The translations under genes were made by a program, and so were the position numbers. Shown in pieces: positions 11,683 to 22,850 of a stretch of 64,000 nt of DNA. The stretch lies in NCBI RefSeq assembly GCF_020497125.1, contig NC_059073.1, positions 18,063,225 through 18,127,224 on the forward strand, given 5' to 3'. Below the pieces are notes generated by a model. It made no database searches, had not been told where the DNA came from, and saw only the letters and a program-made list of their open reading frames with translations. Source of the stretch: Mauremys mutica (Eukaryota > Chordata > Testudines > Geoemydidae). Numbering within the stretch: the stretch's first letter is position 1; each line of letters begins with the position of its first letter.

Positions 11683-11806
11683 CTTAATTTTAAGCATGCA
11701 AGAAGCCACACCAAAGTCAAAGATAAAATTAAGTGTGTGATAAAGTTCTTTGATGAATCGGGAGTTTTGCTATTGACATTAATGGGAGCAGGATCAAGCC
11801 CTCACT
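11683..11806. repeat. Second copy of the 'aagcatgc...cttaa' hairpin repeat
   Basis: 'cacttaattttaagcatgca' and 'ttaagtgtgtgataaagttc' face each other, followed by 'ttgacattaatgggagcagg', the same arrangement as in 11270-11430. Confidence 0.45.
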
Positions 11807-13410
11807 AAGCATAGAACAAAATAAGGTGGAAACAAATGCTTACCAATTCTAGTACAAGGCAACGACAAGGTGGCACAAAGAAGAATCTAAAGTGTACAGA
11901 GTGCTGTGGCATTTGCTGTTCAGACTTTAGGAGCCTTCCGGTGCCATAGAAGAGCACAGACACAATTATTTTTATTCTCCTTAGCTGTTTGCACCTATTG
12001 CCATTTACAATCCTTCTTGATCTCTTCATAAAAGAAAACATAGTTACAATGGATTTTTACCTGGTAAAATAAATTCCTTTGATTGACAGATATGGGAAAG
12101 TTTATTACCGTTTGTGAATTAAGTCTGATGTTGAGCAGGCTGCAAGATTTTAAACATGATTTGATAATAATAAAATATTGCCAAATAGCACCTTAAATAT
12201 AACAAGGTGTCCCATTGGCTTTAAAAACATAAACAGATTTCTTGCATAAGGTTCTCCACCTGGACAAGGGTGGTTGCAAACCAGTTTGTGGCGAAAAAGC
12301 AAGGTACTGAAGACATTCAACCTCCCTAGGAGTCGTAATAGGTTCCAATTTCTGCTGAACTATTCAGCCCAGCTCTACTTGCTGCCAGCAATGTTTAGGG
12401 TGATTTATACATTCCCCATATTGCTTTATTATTTTACCTTTAGAAGCACAGTTTAACGCTCGAGTGCTTTTCAATTTCACCATTCAGCCTGTGGATTAAG
12501 TTTATAATGACTAGCTTAATTTGTACAGGCTGGTGCCTGTATTTTGTTTGAAAGATACCCCTGGTGATACAAGACTTCAGATTCCATTTGGCATTTCAAT
12601 AAAAATCAGATACAGTCCGATGCCTTCTTACTGTCACATTGCGTCTGATTATATATAGCGTGTTCTTTCTGGCCATCAAAGGTTATACCTTACAGCGCCT
12701 CTCTCCCGAGGTCTGAAAAAGCGTAATTCCCTCACCTGCAGGTTTGGGAACAGGTTTGCAATTCTACCTGTGTAGCCCTGCCAGTTATTCAGGTATGACT
12801 AAGAGTTGCAGGACTAGGCTCTGGAAAACTGCAAGTCAGCAGAAAAAACTAGGCACCAACAATAAAAAGGAAACTAATGTGCTAGGGCCCAAACCCACAG
12901 ACCACTATTCCTGGGCTAGATTTTGGCAAGCCCTACAATGGCTACCCAGGTGAGTAAGGGGGAGTAAGTGCCCCGGCATGGATGCATTAGGGCTCCTTGA
13001 ATCTTCACAGCCGGTTCCCTGTGCAGTGCAGCCAGTGCGTCACCCACTGTGAGCAAGTGGACTGGGAGGTCCCCCATCTCCCAGTGCAACATCCAGAAGG
13101 ACTGTCTGGGTGAAAGGGCTGGAATACATTTCACCCTTTTCAGTAACTGAAGTAACTTACTTTTCACTCTGGAGCAAAAGGGGTGCAGCTCTCACCCTGG
13201 GGTGACGGAGCCACACACTGTTCCTTAGAGTGCATAGTCTCAGCGAAGCCCCATGGGAGTGAGGCCTGTTCAACAGGAGTAAGGGTGTACAGAACTAGGA
13301 CACTAGATGTGTACTGCTAAGAATGAGAAGTGGTTACAAAAGGGAACCTGCACTGAGGGATTTAACTCCTTATACAGGTTAGAAATGGATTCAAGCCCAG
13401 AAATTTAAAA
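11807..13410. other. Unassigned non-coding sequence
   Basis: No gene was recognised. 12940-13140 has a G+C-richer, repeat-like texture without identifiable ends. Confidence 0.4.
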
Positions 13411-13412
13411 AA

Positions 13413-13450
13413 AAGAGAGAGAGAGCGAGACACACACACACACACACACA
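13413..13450 (+). repeat. (GA)n(CA)n compound microsatellite
   Basis: A GA run joins a CA run of about ten units. Confidence 0.9.
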
Positions 13451-13576
13451 AATCTACAGTGACTGAAGCAGTTTTAATTTACCTTAAACCCCTTTTAGTG
13501 CTGTGAGTATTCCCATTGCTAACTGCCAGCTGCTTACAAACTGAGATTTTTTTTAAATCGGAACAAAGACCATCAG

Positions 13577-13849
13577 TTGAGTGGAACTGTGAAAATCTCT
13601 GAATGTTTTTGTGAAATGGGCTACAGCTTGGAGAACAAAGAGGAGACTATTGACTTCATGGCCAGCATCTGTAAAAAAGAAATAGCTCTATTAAAAGAAC
13701 TATTTGCTGAAAAAAGGTTTCCTATAAGAGAGAGATTTCTCAATGATAATTTGCTTGTATTCTTTGAGCACCTGAAGCTAAAAGCTTTTAGTGGATTCAG
13801 TCGAAAATTATATAACTTTTTTCCCAGGATTCAGGCTTTCCCCGCTTGA
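13577..13849 (+). other. Unrecognised 90-codon open frame
   Basis: This frame is charged and fairly protein-like in composition (K, E, F, L rich; 'CKKEIALLKELF' could form a helix), unlike the low-complexity frames around it. I recognise no domain, and there is no splice or promoter context. It may be a remnant of an old transposon protein or chance. Confidence 0.15.
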
Positions 13850-14009
13850 CATCTGTTGTTAGAAATGAATGCAATGAAATTGTCTATGCCAAGAAAGTCA
13901 GATTCTTGTGATTACTGTAATAGAACACAAGGTATTACAATTTGATGCAAAAATGTGGCATAGTTCAGTTCGTAACTACAAGGCATTTCTTGGCTTCCAG
14001 AGAGTGTGA

Positions 14010-14215
14010 CTCGTTGGATAAAAACTATTAATAATACAGTGCTTTTCATCAGTAGAGGCAAAGTGATTTACAAAGGAAGGAAGTATCATATGCCCATTTT
14101 ACAGATAGGGAAACTGAGGCATCAGGCGACTAAGTGGTCATCCAGGCAGCCAGTGGCAGAGCTGGGAATAGAAAATAGGTCTTCTAAGTCCCAGTCTAGT
14201 GATCCTTTCTTTACA
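14010..14215 (-). mobile_element. MIR/CORE-SINE-like copy
   Basis: The complement of the full MIR order: 'cattttacagatagggaaac', 'tgaggcatcaggcgactaag' and 'ggcagagctgggaatagaaa', then the tRNA-side end near 14205. Confidence 0.75.
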
Positions 14216-14915
14216 CACCACTGCATATTAGGCCATAGAATGCCTGAGGAATAAATTGGGTATAATTTACAAGTCCTGTTTTATATAGACATATTTACAC
14301 ACACAGAGGTATATATGTATATATGTTTCTGCCCTACCTGCTATCTGTTTTTTTGTTTTGTTTTTTATTTGTCCGTCTTTACATTAAGAGCTCTAACAGG
14401 CAGGGATTATGCCTTTCTCTTGGTTCAGAATCTAGCATACTTTCGATGCTACAGGAAAGCACCATCATCTAACCCATCCCTGCCACTACAGAATTGTTCC
14501 CTGCACTATCTAACACTTTGTCCAGTTTAATTCTTAAAGATTCAAGGTTCATGGCTACCTCACTTTCCCTTGAGAACTATTTTACAGACATTACTGTAAG
14601 ATTTCCTGGACACCCCGGTCCATGTTTTCCTGCATTTTTCATCCCATTATCCCCTTGGATCATGTAACAAATTTCCTTTGCTCCCTTGGGGTTTAGAAGT
14701 TGGCTATCGTATTCCCTTCTTCATAACAACAATGCTTAGTGTTTCAGATTGGGTTTGTAAAGGGAGGTCAGTTCTGCAAGGAATGTTTCTGTTGAACACC
14801 AGGATGTGTGCTCATGTATGTGTTTTTCACTCTCTCTCTTTCCGGTTTGGGGGCTCAAAGGAGCTGTGTTATTCAGCTAGATTCTTTCAGCTCTCGTCTT
14901 GTAAGTTACGCAGAA
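14216..14915. other. Unassigned non-coding sequence
   Basis: A fragment of the L2/MIR-type tail ('taagagctctaacaggcagg') lies near 14386. The rest is unassigned. Confidence 0.4.
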
Positions 14916-15155
14916 GGCAAGGAAGGATGGTCCAGTGATTAGAGTGCTGGCCTGGGCTGTGAGAAACCTGGCTTCAATTCTTGCTCCACCACAACCATCA
15001 TGTGGGATACTGGACAAGTCACTTTGTCTCTGTGCTTCTGTAAAACAGAGATAACAGAGACAGCCCTACCTAACAGGGTTGTTGTGAGGCTAAATACTTC
15101 AGTGTTTGTGAGGTTCTCCAACCCTATGGTGGTGATGGGGCTCATATAGGTACCC
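14916..15155 (+). mobile_element. MIR/CORE-SINE-like copy, near full length
   Basis: Reads through 'ggatggtccagtgattagag', 'ctggcttcaattcttgctcc', 'gacaagtcactttgtctctg', 'gcttctgtaaaacagagata' and 'cagggttgttgtgaggctaa'. It includes the tRNA-related head and the core. A very similar copy lies at 46930-47150. Confidence 0.8.
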
Positions 15156-15543
15156 GAGAGAGAGAGAGGGTGCAGTCTATTGTGAGGTGCTCAGACACTA
15201 TGGCAATGGAGGTCATATAAGTACCATAGATAGAATTCCCTGAACTTGCAAGGAGCTTTACATGTACCTGATCCTTGAGATCACTTCAGGATTAGGACCC
15301 AAGTTCTTAGATGTTGTTAGTTTTAATTTATATAGACATTTTGTAGAGACATGGGTTATTTGAGGGACTTACAGATTTGTGTATATATCTGTATGCATCA
15401 CTTATAATTTAGCAAAGCACTCAGATACCACCAGTAATGGACCCAGTATATGAACCTAGATAGATAGTACACAAAGCGGTATCTATTTCCACCGTTTACC
15501 TACCTGACATTCAGCCATTACAGGATACTGTCAAGGGTTAGAC

Positions 15544-15868
15544 CAGTGGTCCCCAACCTTTTTGTGGCCAGTAGCACATTCATGTTTTCAGAAGAGTGTG
15601 GCGGGCACCAACAATTTTTCAAGGCTTATTTTGTATTTGTACATTAAATAATACGAAAAACATCATATTTAATATAACATAATATATGAATCCAGAGAGA
15701 AGAGAGAAGCCAGAGAGAAGCTGCAAGGACGGAGAACACCAGCGCCCTCAGTCTGCAGCCCCGGAGTTCTCTGTCCCCGGCAGGCGCAGGGACGTGGTTT
15801 CTCTCCCCTGCTGGGCACTAGGCGGGCGCACATAAATGCCCCGGCGGGCGCCACGTTGGGGACCACTG
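15544..15868. mobile_element. hAT-type non-autonomous element (325 bp)
   Basis: Terminal inverted repeats CAGTGGTCCCCAACC and its complement (ggggaccactg at the end) are flanked by a perfect 8-bp TSD GGTTAGAC (15536-15543 and 15869-15876). The 8-bp TSD and the CAG-type ends are diagnostic of the hAT superfamily. There is no transposase. The right half (15720-15860) is C+G-rich. Confidence 0.93.
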
Positions 15869-15876
15869 GGTTAGAC

Positions 15877-16490
15877 AAAGTGTCTCTAGCAAGGAATGGA
15901 CACAACACACACTCAGTGCAAACATCAACTCAGAGACCGGAGCCACAACCAAGAGAAGACAAAGAGTTTTGTGAAAACCCAGTTTGATGGGTATGTCGTT
16001 ATTCCTGGGTAAATGAAAATGTAATACAATGATATGTTGCTGTCTGAACTACAGCTGAACATATAGCTTGTTCTGCTGCTACAAATCTGAACATCATGGA
16101 TTAAGTGCTTCCAAAGGTGACTAATTATGTGCTGTAAAGGTCTATTGCCAAAGAAAGGAAGTGAGGGTGGAACTGAACAGTACATCAGCGGGGAAAGTTT
16201 CTGTGGTTACTTCAGGGACAACTTGCCAGCTGTTTCATAAATTCTTAATAGACGCACTACTAGACTGAGGCTCATTCTCTCTAAATTGTGGTGACAGCAA
16301 ATTGACGATGTTAAAACTGCACCTATTTACTCAACATATCTCCTCCCTGGGTCTGACTCATCCCCACTCTACTGATAGCAAGTTTTTTGCTAGTAGTAGC
16401 ACTGCAGAGCATGGCTGCAGCTGGATTCTGTTCTTCCTCATATACCATCAGCAAAAACCTCAACTAAGTGCTGGTGACAGGATTTTATTT
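15877..16490. other. Unassigned non-coding sequence
   Basis: No recognisable gene or repeat. Confidence 0.4.
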
Positions 16491-16600
16491 AAATTTTTAA
16501 GCCCTTTGGGGATGGGACCATCTTTTTGTTCTGCTTTTGCAGAGCACCTGCAACAACGGGGTCCTGGGTGCTATGGTAATACAAATAAATAAAATATAAT
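16491..16600 (+). mobile_element. L2/MIR-type 3' tail with A+T-rich end
   Basis: 'gggatgggaccatctttttg', 'ttctgcttttgcagagcacc' and 'gggtcctgggtgctatggta' are followed by 'ataataataatgataaat', the usual simple tail of this old family. Confidence 0.5.
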
Positions 16601-16766
16601 AATAATGATAAATAATTTTACTACTGGCAGTGAGGCAAAATGAACCCAGTTTTACTTGTAGATCTCTGAGTGTGACCTGCTTACAGTTTGAAAAATAATC
16701 GTTTTTGCTTATAAATAAAGCATCATATTTGATCTGGACATTACAGAGAGGATAAGTTGGACGCCA

Positions 16767-17018
16767 GGGTTATGTGTACACTGCAGCTGGGCGTGTGCCT
16801 CCCAGCCCAGAGCAACAAACATGCACTAGCTCTGTTGGAGCTGACTGCTATATTTAGCACATATGGATGCTGTTGCACAGGCAGGGGCATGGACAAGCCT
16901 GTCTGAATCTCAGGGTCTATACTTGGGTGGCTAGCCTGGGCTGCAGTGTCAACAGAGCTAGTGCCTGGCTGTCTATCTGGGCTAGGAGGGGTGCTCTCAG
17001 CTACAATGTAGACATACC
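16767..17018. mobile_element. TIR (MITE-like) element, about 250 bp
   Basis: The left end ggttatgtgtacactgcagc and the right end agctacaatgtagacatacc form matching inverted repeats (reverse complement ggtatgtctacattgtagct). Its right tip was the landing place of the hAT at 17027. The element at 40869-41047 has the same type of end. Confidence 0.7.
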
Positions 17019-17026
17019 CCAGGAGG

Positions 17027-17614
17027 CAAGGCCGGCTTTAGGCCGATTCACCCGATTCCCCTGAATCGGGCCCCGTGCCCAAGCCCCGGTATGACGTACT
17101 GGCAAGAGCCGGTGCGCTGCACTGGGGTGGCCCGGCTTCCTTGTATTTAAAGGGCCTGTGGCTCCCAGCAGGGGCTGGAGCCCCAGGCTGTTTAAATTGC
17201 CACCAGAGCCCCACTGCTGGAGCCCTGGCATAGGGCTGTGGGGCTCTGGGGGCTATTTAAAAAGTCTGGGGCTCCCGTTGCTTCTACCACCCCACTGCTT
17301 CCCCAGGGCTCCCGCGGCTATTTAAAGGGCCCGGGCGGTAGGAACAGGGGAGCCCCGGGCTGCTACTGCTACCCCAGTGGGGGAGGGAGAAGGAGGGGGC
17401 ACTTACTGTACAGGGCTCCCTGGGCTGGACCCCCTGTACCCAGATCCCCTGCCCGCACCAGCCCTGCACCTCCTGCCCTGCCCACAGCCAGCCCCTGTCT
17501 CCAGCCAGCCCCGCATCCCTCTTTTTGTACTAGTTTTATATTTTTTAGTCATCCCTGCCGGGGCCTCGCCAAAAATGTTCCAGTTGGGCCCCGCACTTCC
17601 TCAAGCCGGCCCTG
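17027..17614. mobile_element. hAT-type non-autonomous element (588 bp), GC-rich
   Basis: Ends CAAGGCCGGCTT and aagccggccctg are inverted repeats with an exact 8-bp TSD CCAGGAGG (17019-17026 and 17615-17622). The interior is about two-thirds G+C, and the open frames seen there (up to 204 codons) are proline-rich artefacts of composition. Confidence 0.92.
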
Positions 17615-17622
17615 CCAGGAGG

Positions 17623-18449
17623 TCAGGGTTCCAGGGCCACTTTTCTGACCCTAACTGGAACATAAAACTCTTCTGGGAGAAGGGTTGGCTCTGGTGGATT
17701 AGTGTATTGCAGCCCTTTCAAATCGCCTCCCCTATCCTATTCAAGCTGGCGGCCCTGGATCCCAACCCTCCCAAACTTTGCAGGTGTTTGTTTTTGGAAG
17801 CTCTGATTCTCATCTGTCTTTTGGGGTTGGGATTCAACCAACTGCAAAAGCCAGAACAGACCAGACCAATTTCCATCCGTTTGGACGCAAAGCCCCACCC
17901 AGTCCATGTCCCCAGCACTCTTCTTCTCTTCAGAGCCCCCACTGCCACGCTTCCACAACTCCTCCAGGCTCTTCAAAGGAGCTCTGGATAACTTCTCCCT
18001 CCCCCTGCTGTGTGGTCTGCTGAGTACCTACCACCCGCCCCAATCCAATAGGGATATTATGAGGAGTGATAGCCCACCTGACTCTCATCACACATAGGCA
18101 CTGCCAAAAGCAGCACCATCTATCCCTGCGGCTACTGCCGCCTGCTGGAACCATACAAATCCCACAGTCCTTTCCATCAGTGGCAAGGGAAACACACAAG
18201 GGATTCTGGGAGTGGTAGTTTCTGGCAGACAGTGGTGTGTGCCACATGTGGGTGGGTGCGTGGGCCAGTTACTACCTCTTTGTGCACTAGGGGATAAATG
18301 GCAGCCTGAGCGGACAGCTCTCCCACCGAGGCTGGGGAGGAGAGCAGGCACCCAGCATTCTGCAGAGAAGCCTGGGAGAGGGAATGAAAGTTGTGGGTGC
18401 CCTTCCAAGAAGATAGCAATGTTGATTTAAGGCCCTGAGGAGTTAGAGG
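17623..18449. other. Unassigned GC-richer sequence
   Basis: Several overlapping frames occur on both strands, as expected from stop-poor GC-rich DNA. No domain was recognised. Confidence 0.4.
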
Positions 18450-18840
18450 ACTCTCAGGGCTACACCGAATTTTGGGGGGACCCAGAGCAAAGTCTGAAAT
18501 TGAGGCTCCCCCGCCAAGGATTCAAAACCACTGAGGGGAGGCCCCAGGGGAGAGGGAGTTGGAGAGCGAGCCTGCTCTGCACTAATTACGCAGCAGCGGC
18601 TCCTGTCCTGCAGAGCTGGGTGTGGCTTCCAGCTCCAGGCACTGTGACCTGGCACACGGGGTCACAGCACCACTCGGGTTTGGCCCAGCCACCGCTCCGT
18701 CATGACAGAGACGTGGCTGGGCCAAACTTGAGTGGCCCTGTGTGCCAGGTTGCAACACCCCTTGGTTTGGGGTCCCTCTCAAACCGGGGGTCCAGGGCAA
18801 ACAGCCCCCTTGTGAGCCTCTTCTCGGTGGCCCTGGGCTG
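18450..18840. mobile_element. Fragment related to the interior of the 59854 hAT
   Basis: 'cagggctacaccgaattttg' is followed by blocks shared with 60430-60620: 'ctcgggtttggcccagcc', 'gtgacctggcacacgggg' and 'ggccaaacttgagtggc'. It contains the inverted repeat at 18642-18757. No 8-bp TSD was found, so the ends are uncertain. Confidence 0.5.
18642..18757. repeat. Long inverted repeat (hairpin)
   Basis: The arms, about 45 bp each with a loop of about 20 bases near 18692-18712, carry 'ctggcacacggggtcacagc' with 'tttggcccagccac' on the left and 'gtggctgggccaaa' with 'gtgtgccaggttgc' on the right. Confidence 0.75.
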
Positions 18841-19375
18841 GTGCGAGAAGGGAAATTTCATGAGAATGGATGCTGCTTTTGAATGTGCATTGAGGCCACT
18901 GTGACCCACAGCTCCTCTGTATTTACACCCTACATACTATTGTAACAATCTCTGTACAAAATATGCCTTGTGAGGTATCACTGGAAAACGAATAACTCGC
19001 TGGTCAATAATATCAAGGTGAAATGCATGTAGCAACATTATATGTAAACTTATGAATTCCCCCTGTATGAAAGTAGTGGAACATGTTCAAAACCAGACAG
19101 CCCTGCTTAGGCAAAAGTTGTTAACGCAGCTCTATCCTAAACAAAGGAATGTGTGTTTAGCTCAACTTACATATAAGCAGTAAACAGGTTCATCAAGCCA
19201 GCAGGGGAGGGAGATGGCAAGGAACAGAACAATTTGCATTTCAGCAAACAAGTGGTGGTGGGGGTAAGGGCACGGAGCCTCCTTCGCCACCGGACTGCAC
19301 GTCACCTTCCTCACAACTTGGAAAAAAACTTTGAGGGTATCCTCCAGAAGAATCCATTTCAAAGGATCATTGGAT

Positions 19376-19383
19376 TATAAAAG
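19376..19383 (+). promoter_or_regulatory. TATA box of LTR copy B
   Basis: TATAAAAG is conserved between the two LTR copies while surrounding bases differ. Confidence 0.55.
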
Positions 19384-19694
19384 AACCAGGCAGAAAACCC
19401 GAAGTTCTCTCTTTCACCTAAGACGACAAAGACTACAGCACCTTTGGGCCTCTGGAATGGATCCTGACTAAGGGAAGGGTCAGTCACCTCTTTGCTGCAA
19501 GACTGGGTGAAAAAGGCCATCTTAAAAAAAAACAAGCCTTGAACCCAAACTGGCTAGATTAAGTTTTTCACTTTTAGATGTGTATTTTCACTTTTATTTC
19601 CTGGTAACCATTTCCAACTTTCTCACTTCTCCCGCAACTCGCTTAAAATCTCATCTTCTTTTGTTCATAAACTTCCTTTTCTATTAATCTAAAC

Positions 19695-19992
19695 CAGGGG
19701 TTGGCAACCTTTCAGAAGCGGTGTGCCAAGTCTTCATTTGTTCCCTCTAATTTAAGGTTTCGCGTGCCGGTAATACATTTTAACGTTTTTAGAAGGTCTC
19801 TTTCTATAAGTCTATAATATATAACTAAACTATTGTTGTATGTAAAGTAAATAAGGTTTTTAAAATGTTTAAGAAGCTTCATTTAAAATTAAATTAAAAT
19901 GCAGAGCCCCCCAAGACTGGTGGCAGTGAGTGTCACTGAAAATCAACTCGTGTGCCACCTTTGGCACACGTGCCATAGGCTGCCTACCCCTG
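19695..19992. mobile_element. hAT-type non-autonomous element (298 bp)
   Basis: Left end CAGGGGTTGGCAACC and right end ggctgcctacccctg are inverted, with an exact 8-bp TSD ATCTAAAC (19687-19694 and 19993-20000). It sits inside LTR copy B, so it is younger. The subterminal 'gtgccacctttggcacac' is a small hairpin. Confidence 0.93.
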
Positions 19993-20414
19993 ATCTAAAC
20001 CAACAGTGCTGTGTTTGTACTAAAATAAGAGTCAGCTCTGGTTAATGTGGCAAACTGGTAAAGGAGCAAATGAACCATATGGTTTCTCTGAACTGTCCTG
20101 GAGAGGGCTGGACATTGCAGAGCACACAATTTGGGGAAAATTCGGGACTGCGTGTGTGTTGGGGTTACCCTCAAGTTGTAATCAAGTCTGGTGGAAGCCA
20201 GAGTGGGGTTGTAGACAGGCTGCGGAGGTCAGAACTGCTGACCCAGGGCTGTCCAGCACACACATTCTCAGGGTGTGACCTGCATGCTGGTAGCCTGGCT
20301 GAGAATGGCCCAGGTTGGGAGCTACAACAGCAAAACACTGTGAGGCACCCACAGTTGCAGGGCAAGCAGTGACATGACCCCTCCTGGGATTGCACCCCAA
20401 TACATAGCAACCAC

Positions 20415-22530
20415 TGCTACAAATAAAATCCAAACCCAAATTCCAGCCTCACGTTCTACTGATCCAACCCATCCCTGTGTTCTTCAGGCATTTCTGCACT
20501 GGAAGTGATGCTGCTGTTCTTAAGAAAGCCGTTATTTTCTGTAAGAGAGACATGTCGTCAGCTAGAAATCAGGGTATTTTCAGCATTTCACTCCTAATTA
20601 ATGCAGTCTTTAATGCAATCAATTTAAACTTAATGATGCTTTCAGTGGTAATAAAATTTTGAAGATGTAAAATACTTTCTTAACATTTTTATAGTTTGTT
20701 GCCATTTAGGAATCAAGGGTGTTGGAAATTGTAAGTCTTGGTTCATTGCGTAGGTCATGGGAGTGTTTCATTTTGGGAGAAGGCATTTAGAAAGTTCTGT
20801 TAATTGAAAATTCTCCCCTGCTTCTCTGCAATTCTGTTCCCCCTGAGGCTTCAAGATCAGCAGGCAGGGATTTTAGGAAATCGTTGTCATATACAAAGAG
20901 AGCGGGCTCAATTAAATTGATTAATCCATCATGTCAATATTTTCACTACTCAGTTTCAGTTGACCGTGAGTTCTAGTGAATGTTTAGTCTGTAGAAACAG
21001 GGTCAAACCAACCCCCCAGATCTGAACACTTCTAGTCCTTGGAAAGCACAGATCAAGATATGGGGTGAAATCCCAGCTGTGCTGAAGTCAATGGTGAAAC
21101 TCCCACTAACTTCAGTGGGACCAGGATTTCATTCATGAATTGTGGTGCTGTGTGATGGGGCTAAGCCAGCCTGTAACCCAAGCTCTGGACCTCCCTCCTC
21201 CTCTCTAACTTTGGAGAAGTTTAGGTCCAGACTTGAAACCCTACAGCTTGAACCAAGAACCAAACAGTCCTGTCTCCCAGTCCCCTTGTTCTAACAACTT
21301 GCCCATATCCCTTCCCAGAAATAGAAACCAGCACCCTGGTTCTGGGCAGTGGCAGAACTACGCTTGGCACAGCCTGGGAGTGTGGGGGAGAAAGAAGGCT
21401 ATGTGCAGCCTTTGCGCCTCCTGAGCAATGGAAGCAACTGAGACGACCAGTGGTCGCCGGTGTAAGCTAGAGAAGCTCCATGCGCTGCCTTATTGTACAC
21501 GGCCCCCAGCAGTTCCCTATGGAGCCATGCAGCACCCTGGAATAGCTGGAGCACAGGGTGTTCCTCCTCCAGTTCACACTTTCATACCCCTTAGAAGCCT
21601 CCAGGGGTGGTGAGAGGAGTTGGCGTACGAGACATTCCGCTGGCCCTACGCCATCAGGAAATCCGCCTTATGCCAGGGGTATTCCCAGATTGTGTGTGCA
21701 CGGGGAGAGAGACACGGGCTTTGTGGCCCCCGTAGTCTTGGGAGCCAGCACACAGGGGCCACAGGAGAGCCCAGAATTGGGGCAAAGGAGTCACCCCCAA
21801 GAAGCACCTGCTGCTTCCTCCTTCCCTACTATGCACTGCCCCTTCATCTCCAAACAAGGAGACACTTTATCTATAGTTATCTGCCTACCTATTTAAAAAT
21901 GGAGCCAGGCCTCTCCCAGTCTGGGGAGATGGCCTGTGAGCATCTGAGAGAAATTTTTCCTGCCTTACAACAAGGAAGCTTTAAAAAAAATTATATGGTT
22001 GGGCAAAAATCTCATTAAAGCCAGTGAGTGTAACCACTGCCCTTCATTTAAGAGAGCTGTAGGAAACAATTAAGCTCCTTCATAGCAGCCCCCTCCTAAA
22101 ACAAAAGGCATATGTGACTCCATTCAGGAATCAGAACTATATGGGTGGAGGGCTTAGCTGGGTATGTTTTTGGATATTGTGTGGCATGAGGGGGAAGAGA
22201 CAGCATAGCCACAGACACAGGGAAGAGAAGAAAGCCAGATGCAGCCTGAACAAGTACTGAGTGTGTGTTCCTGGGACAGCCTAGAGTGGGAACTTTTGAT
22301 TCTGGTGCTGGCTAAAGGAGGTTTGGGGCTGTAATCAAGGAAATTACCTCCTGTTGTTTGGTTCCTCCTGTGTTCAGGGAAACTGGCTTGTATATTGTTT
22401 GTAAATAAACAGGACTGCAGCAAAGGTACCTGACTCCATCCTCAATTTCTTTTCCTAACTGGCATGACCTGCAGCTGCAGGACCCTAACTTCCACTAGCT
22501 GCTTGGGTCAAAAAGGTGTTTCTATTATGC
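20415..22530. other. Unassigned non-coding sequence
   Basis: No gene was supported. The frames of 112-132 codons near 21558-22018 overlap each other in different frames and carry no domain. A 'cccactaacttcagtgggac' word near 21104 belongs to the dispersed hairpin repeat. Confidence 0.4.
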
Positions 22531-22535
22531 TTTAG

Positions 22536-22850
22536 TATCAGAGGGGTAGCTGTGTTACTCTGGATCTGTAAAAGCAGCAAAGAGTCCTGTGGCACCTTAT
22601 AGACTAACAGACGTATTGGAGCATGAGCTTTCGTGGGTGAATACCCACTTCGTCAGATGCATGTAATGGAAATTTCCAGAGGCAGGTATAAATATGCAGG
22701 CAAGAATCAGTCTGGAGATAACAAGGTTAGTTCAATCAGGGAGGGTGAGGCCCTCTTCTAGCAGTTGAGGTGTGAACACCAAGGGAGGAGAAACTGCTTT
22801 TGTAGTTGGCTAGCTATTCACAATCTTTGTTTAATCCTGATCTGATGGTG
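22536..22850 (-). mobile_element. Penelope-like/hammerhead-motif repeat, longest copy
   Basis: On the minus strand the element ends at 22536 with the same tail as 3860-3985 ('ctacccctctgatac' type). It extends upstream of the hammerhead-like motif for about 190 bp, with blocks such as 'atttccagaggcaggtataa' and 'tgtgaacaccaagggaggag' on the plus strand. It shows what lies 5' of the motif in fuller copies. No reverse transcriptase is encoded. Its left junction is clear, its right end approximate. Confidence 0.6.
22621..22660 (-). ncRNA. Hammerhead-like motif with intact core bases
   Basis: The minus strand reads CTGACGA, one extra A, a perfect 6-bp stem II (gtgggt-attc-acccac) and GAAA, then a 2-bp stem III (gc-tcat-gc) and UC. 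All conserved core letters are present. The extra A after the core and the absence of a clear stem I make self-cleavage uncertain. Confidence 0.5.

Larger units (their letters stand above)
18900..20410 (+). mobile_element. Solo LTR-like element, copy B, interrupted by a hAT
   Basis: Same family as 3225-4509: same start (TGTGAC), same end alignment, and a 4-bp flanking repeat CCAC (18896-18899 and 20411-20414). TATAAAAG lies at 19376-19383, followed by 'ctctctttcacctaagacga'. Removing the hAT and its duplicated 8 bp leaves about 1.2 kb. No internal retroviral genes are present. Confidence 0.72.

Noticed and set aside
15700..15860. CpG-island-like promoter
   Set aside because: It lies wholly within a hAT element defined by an exact 8-bp TSD.
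17238..17991. Long frames of 136 and 204 codons
   Set aside because: They lie mainly within the GC-rich hAT at 17027-17614 and its flank, overlap frames on both strands, and are proline-rich from composition alone.
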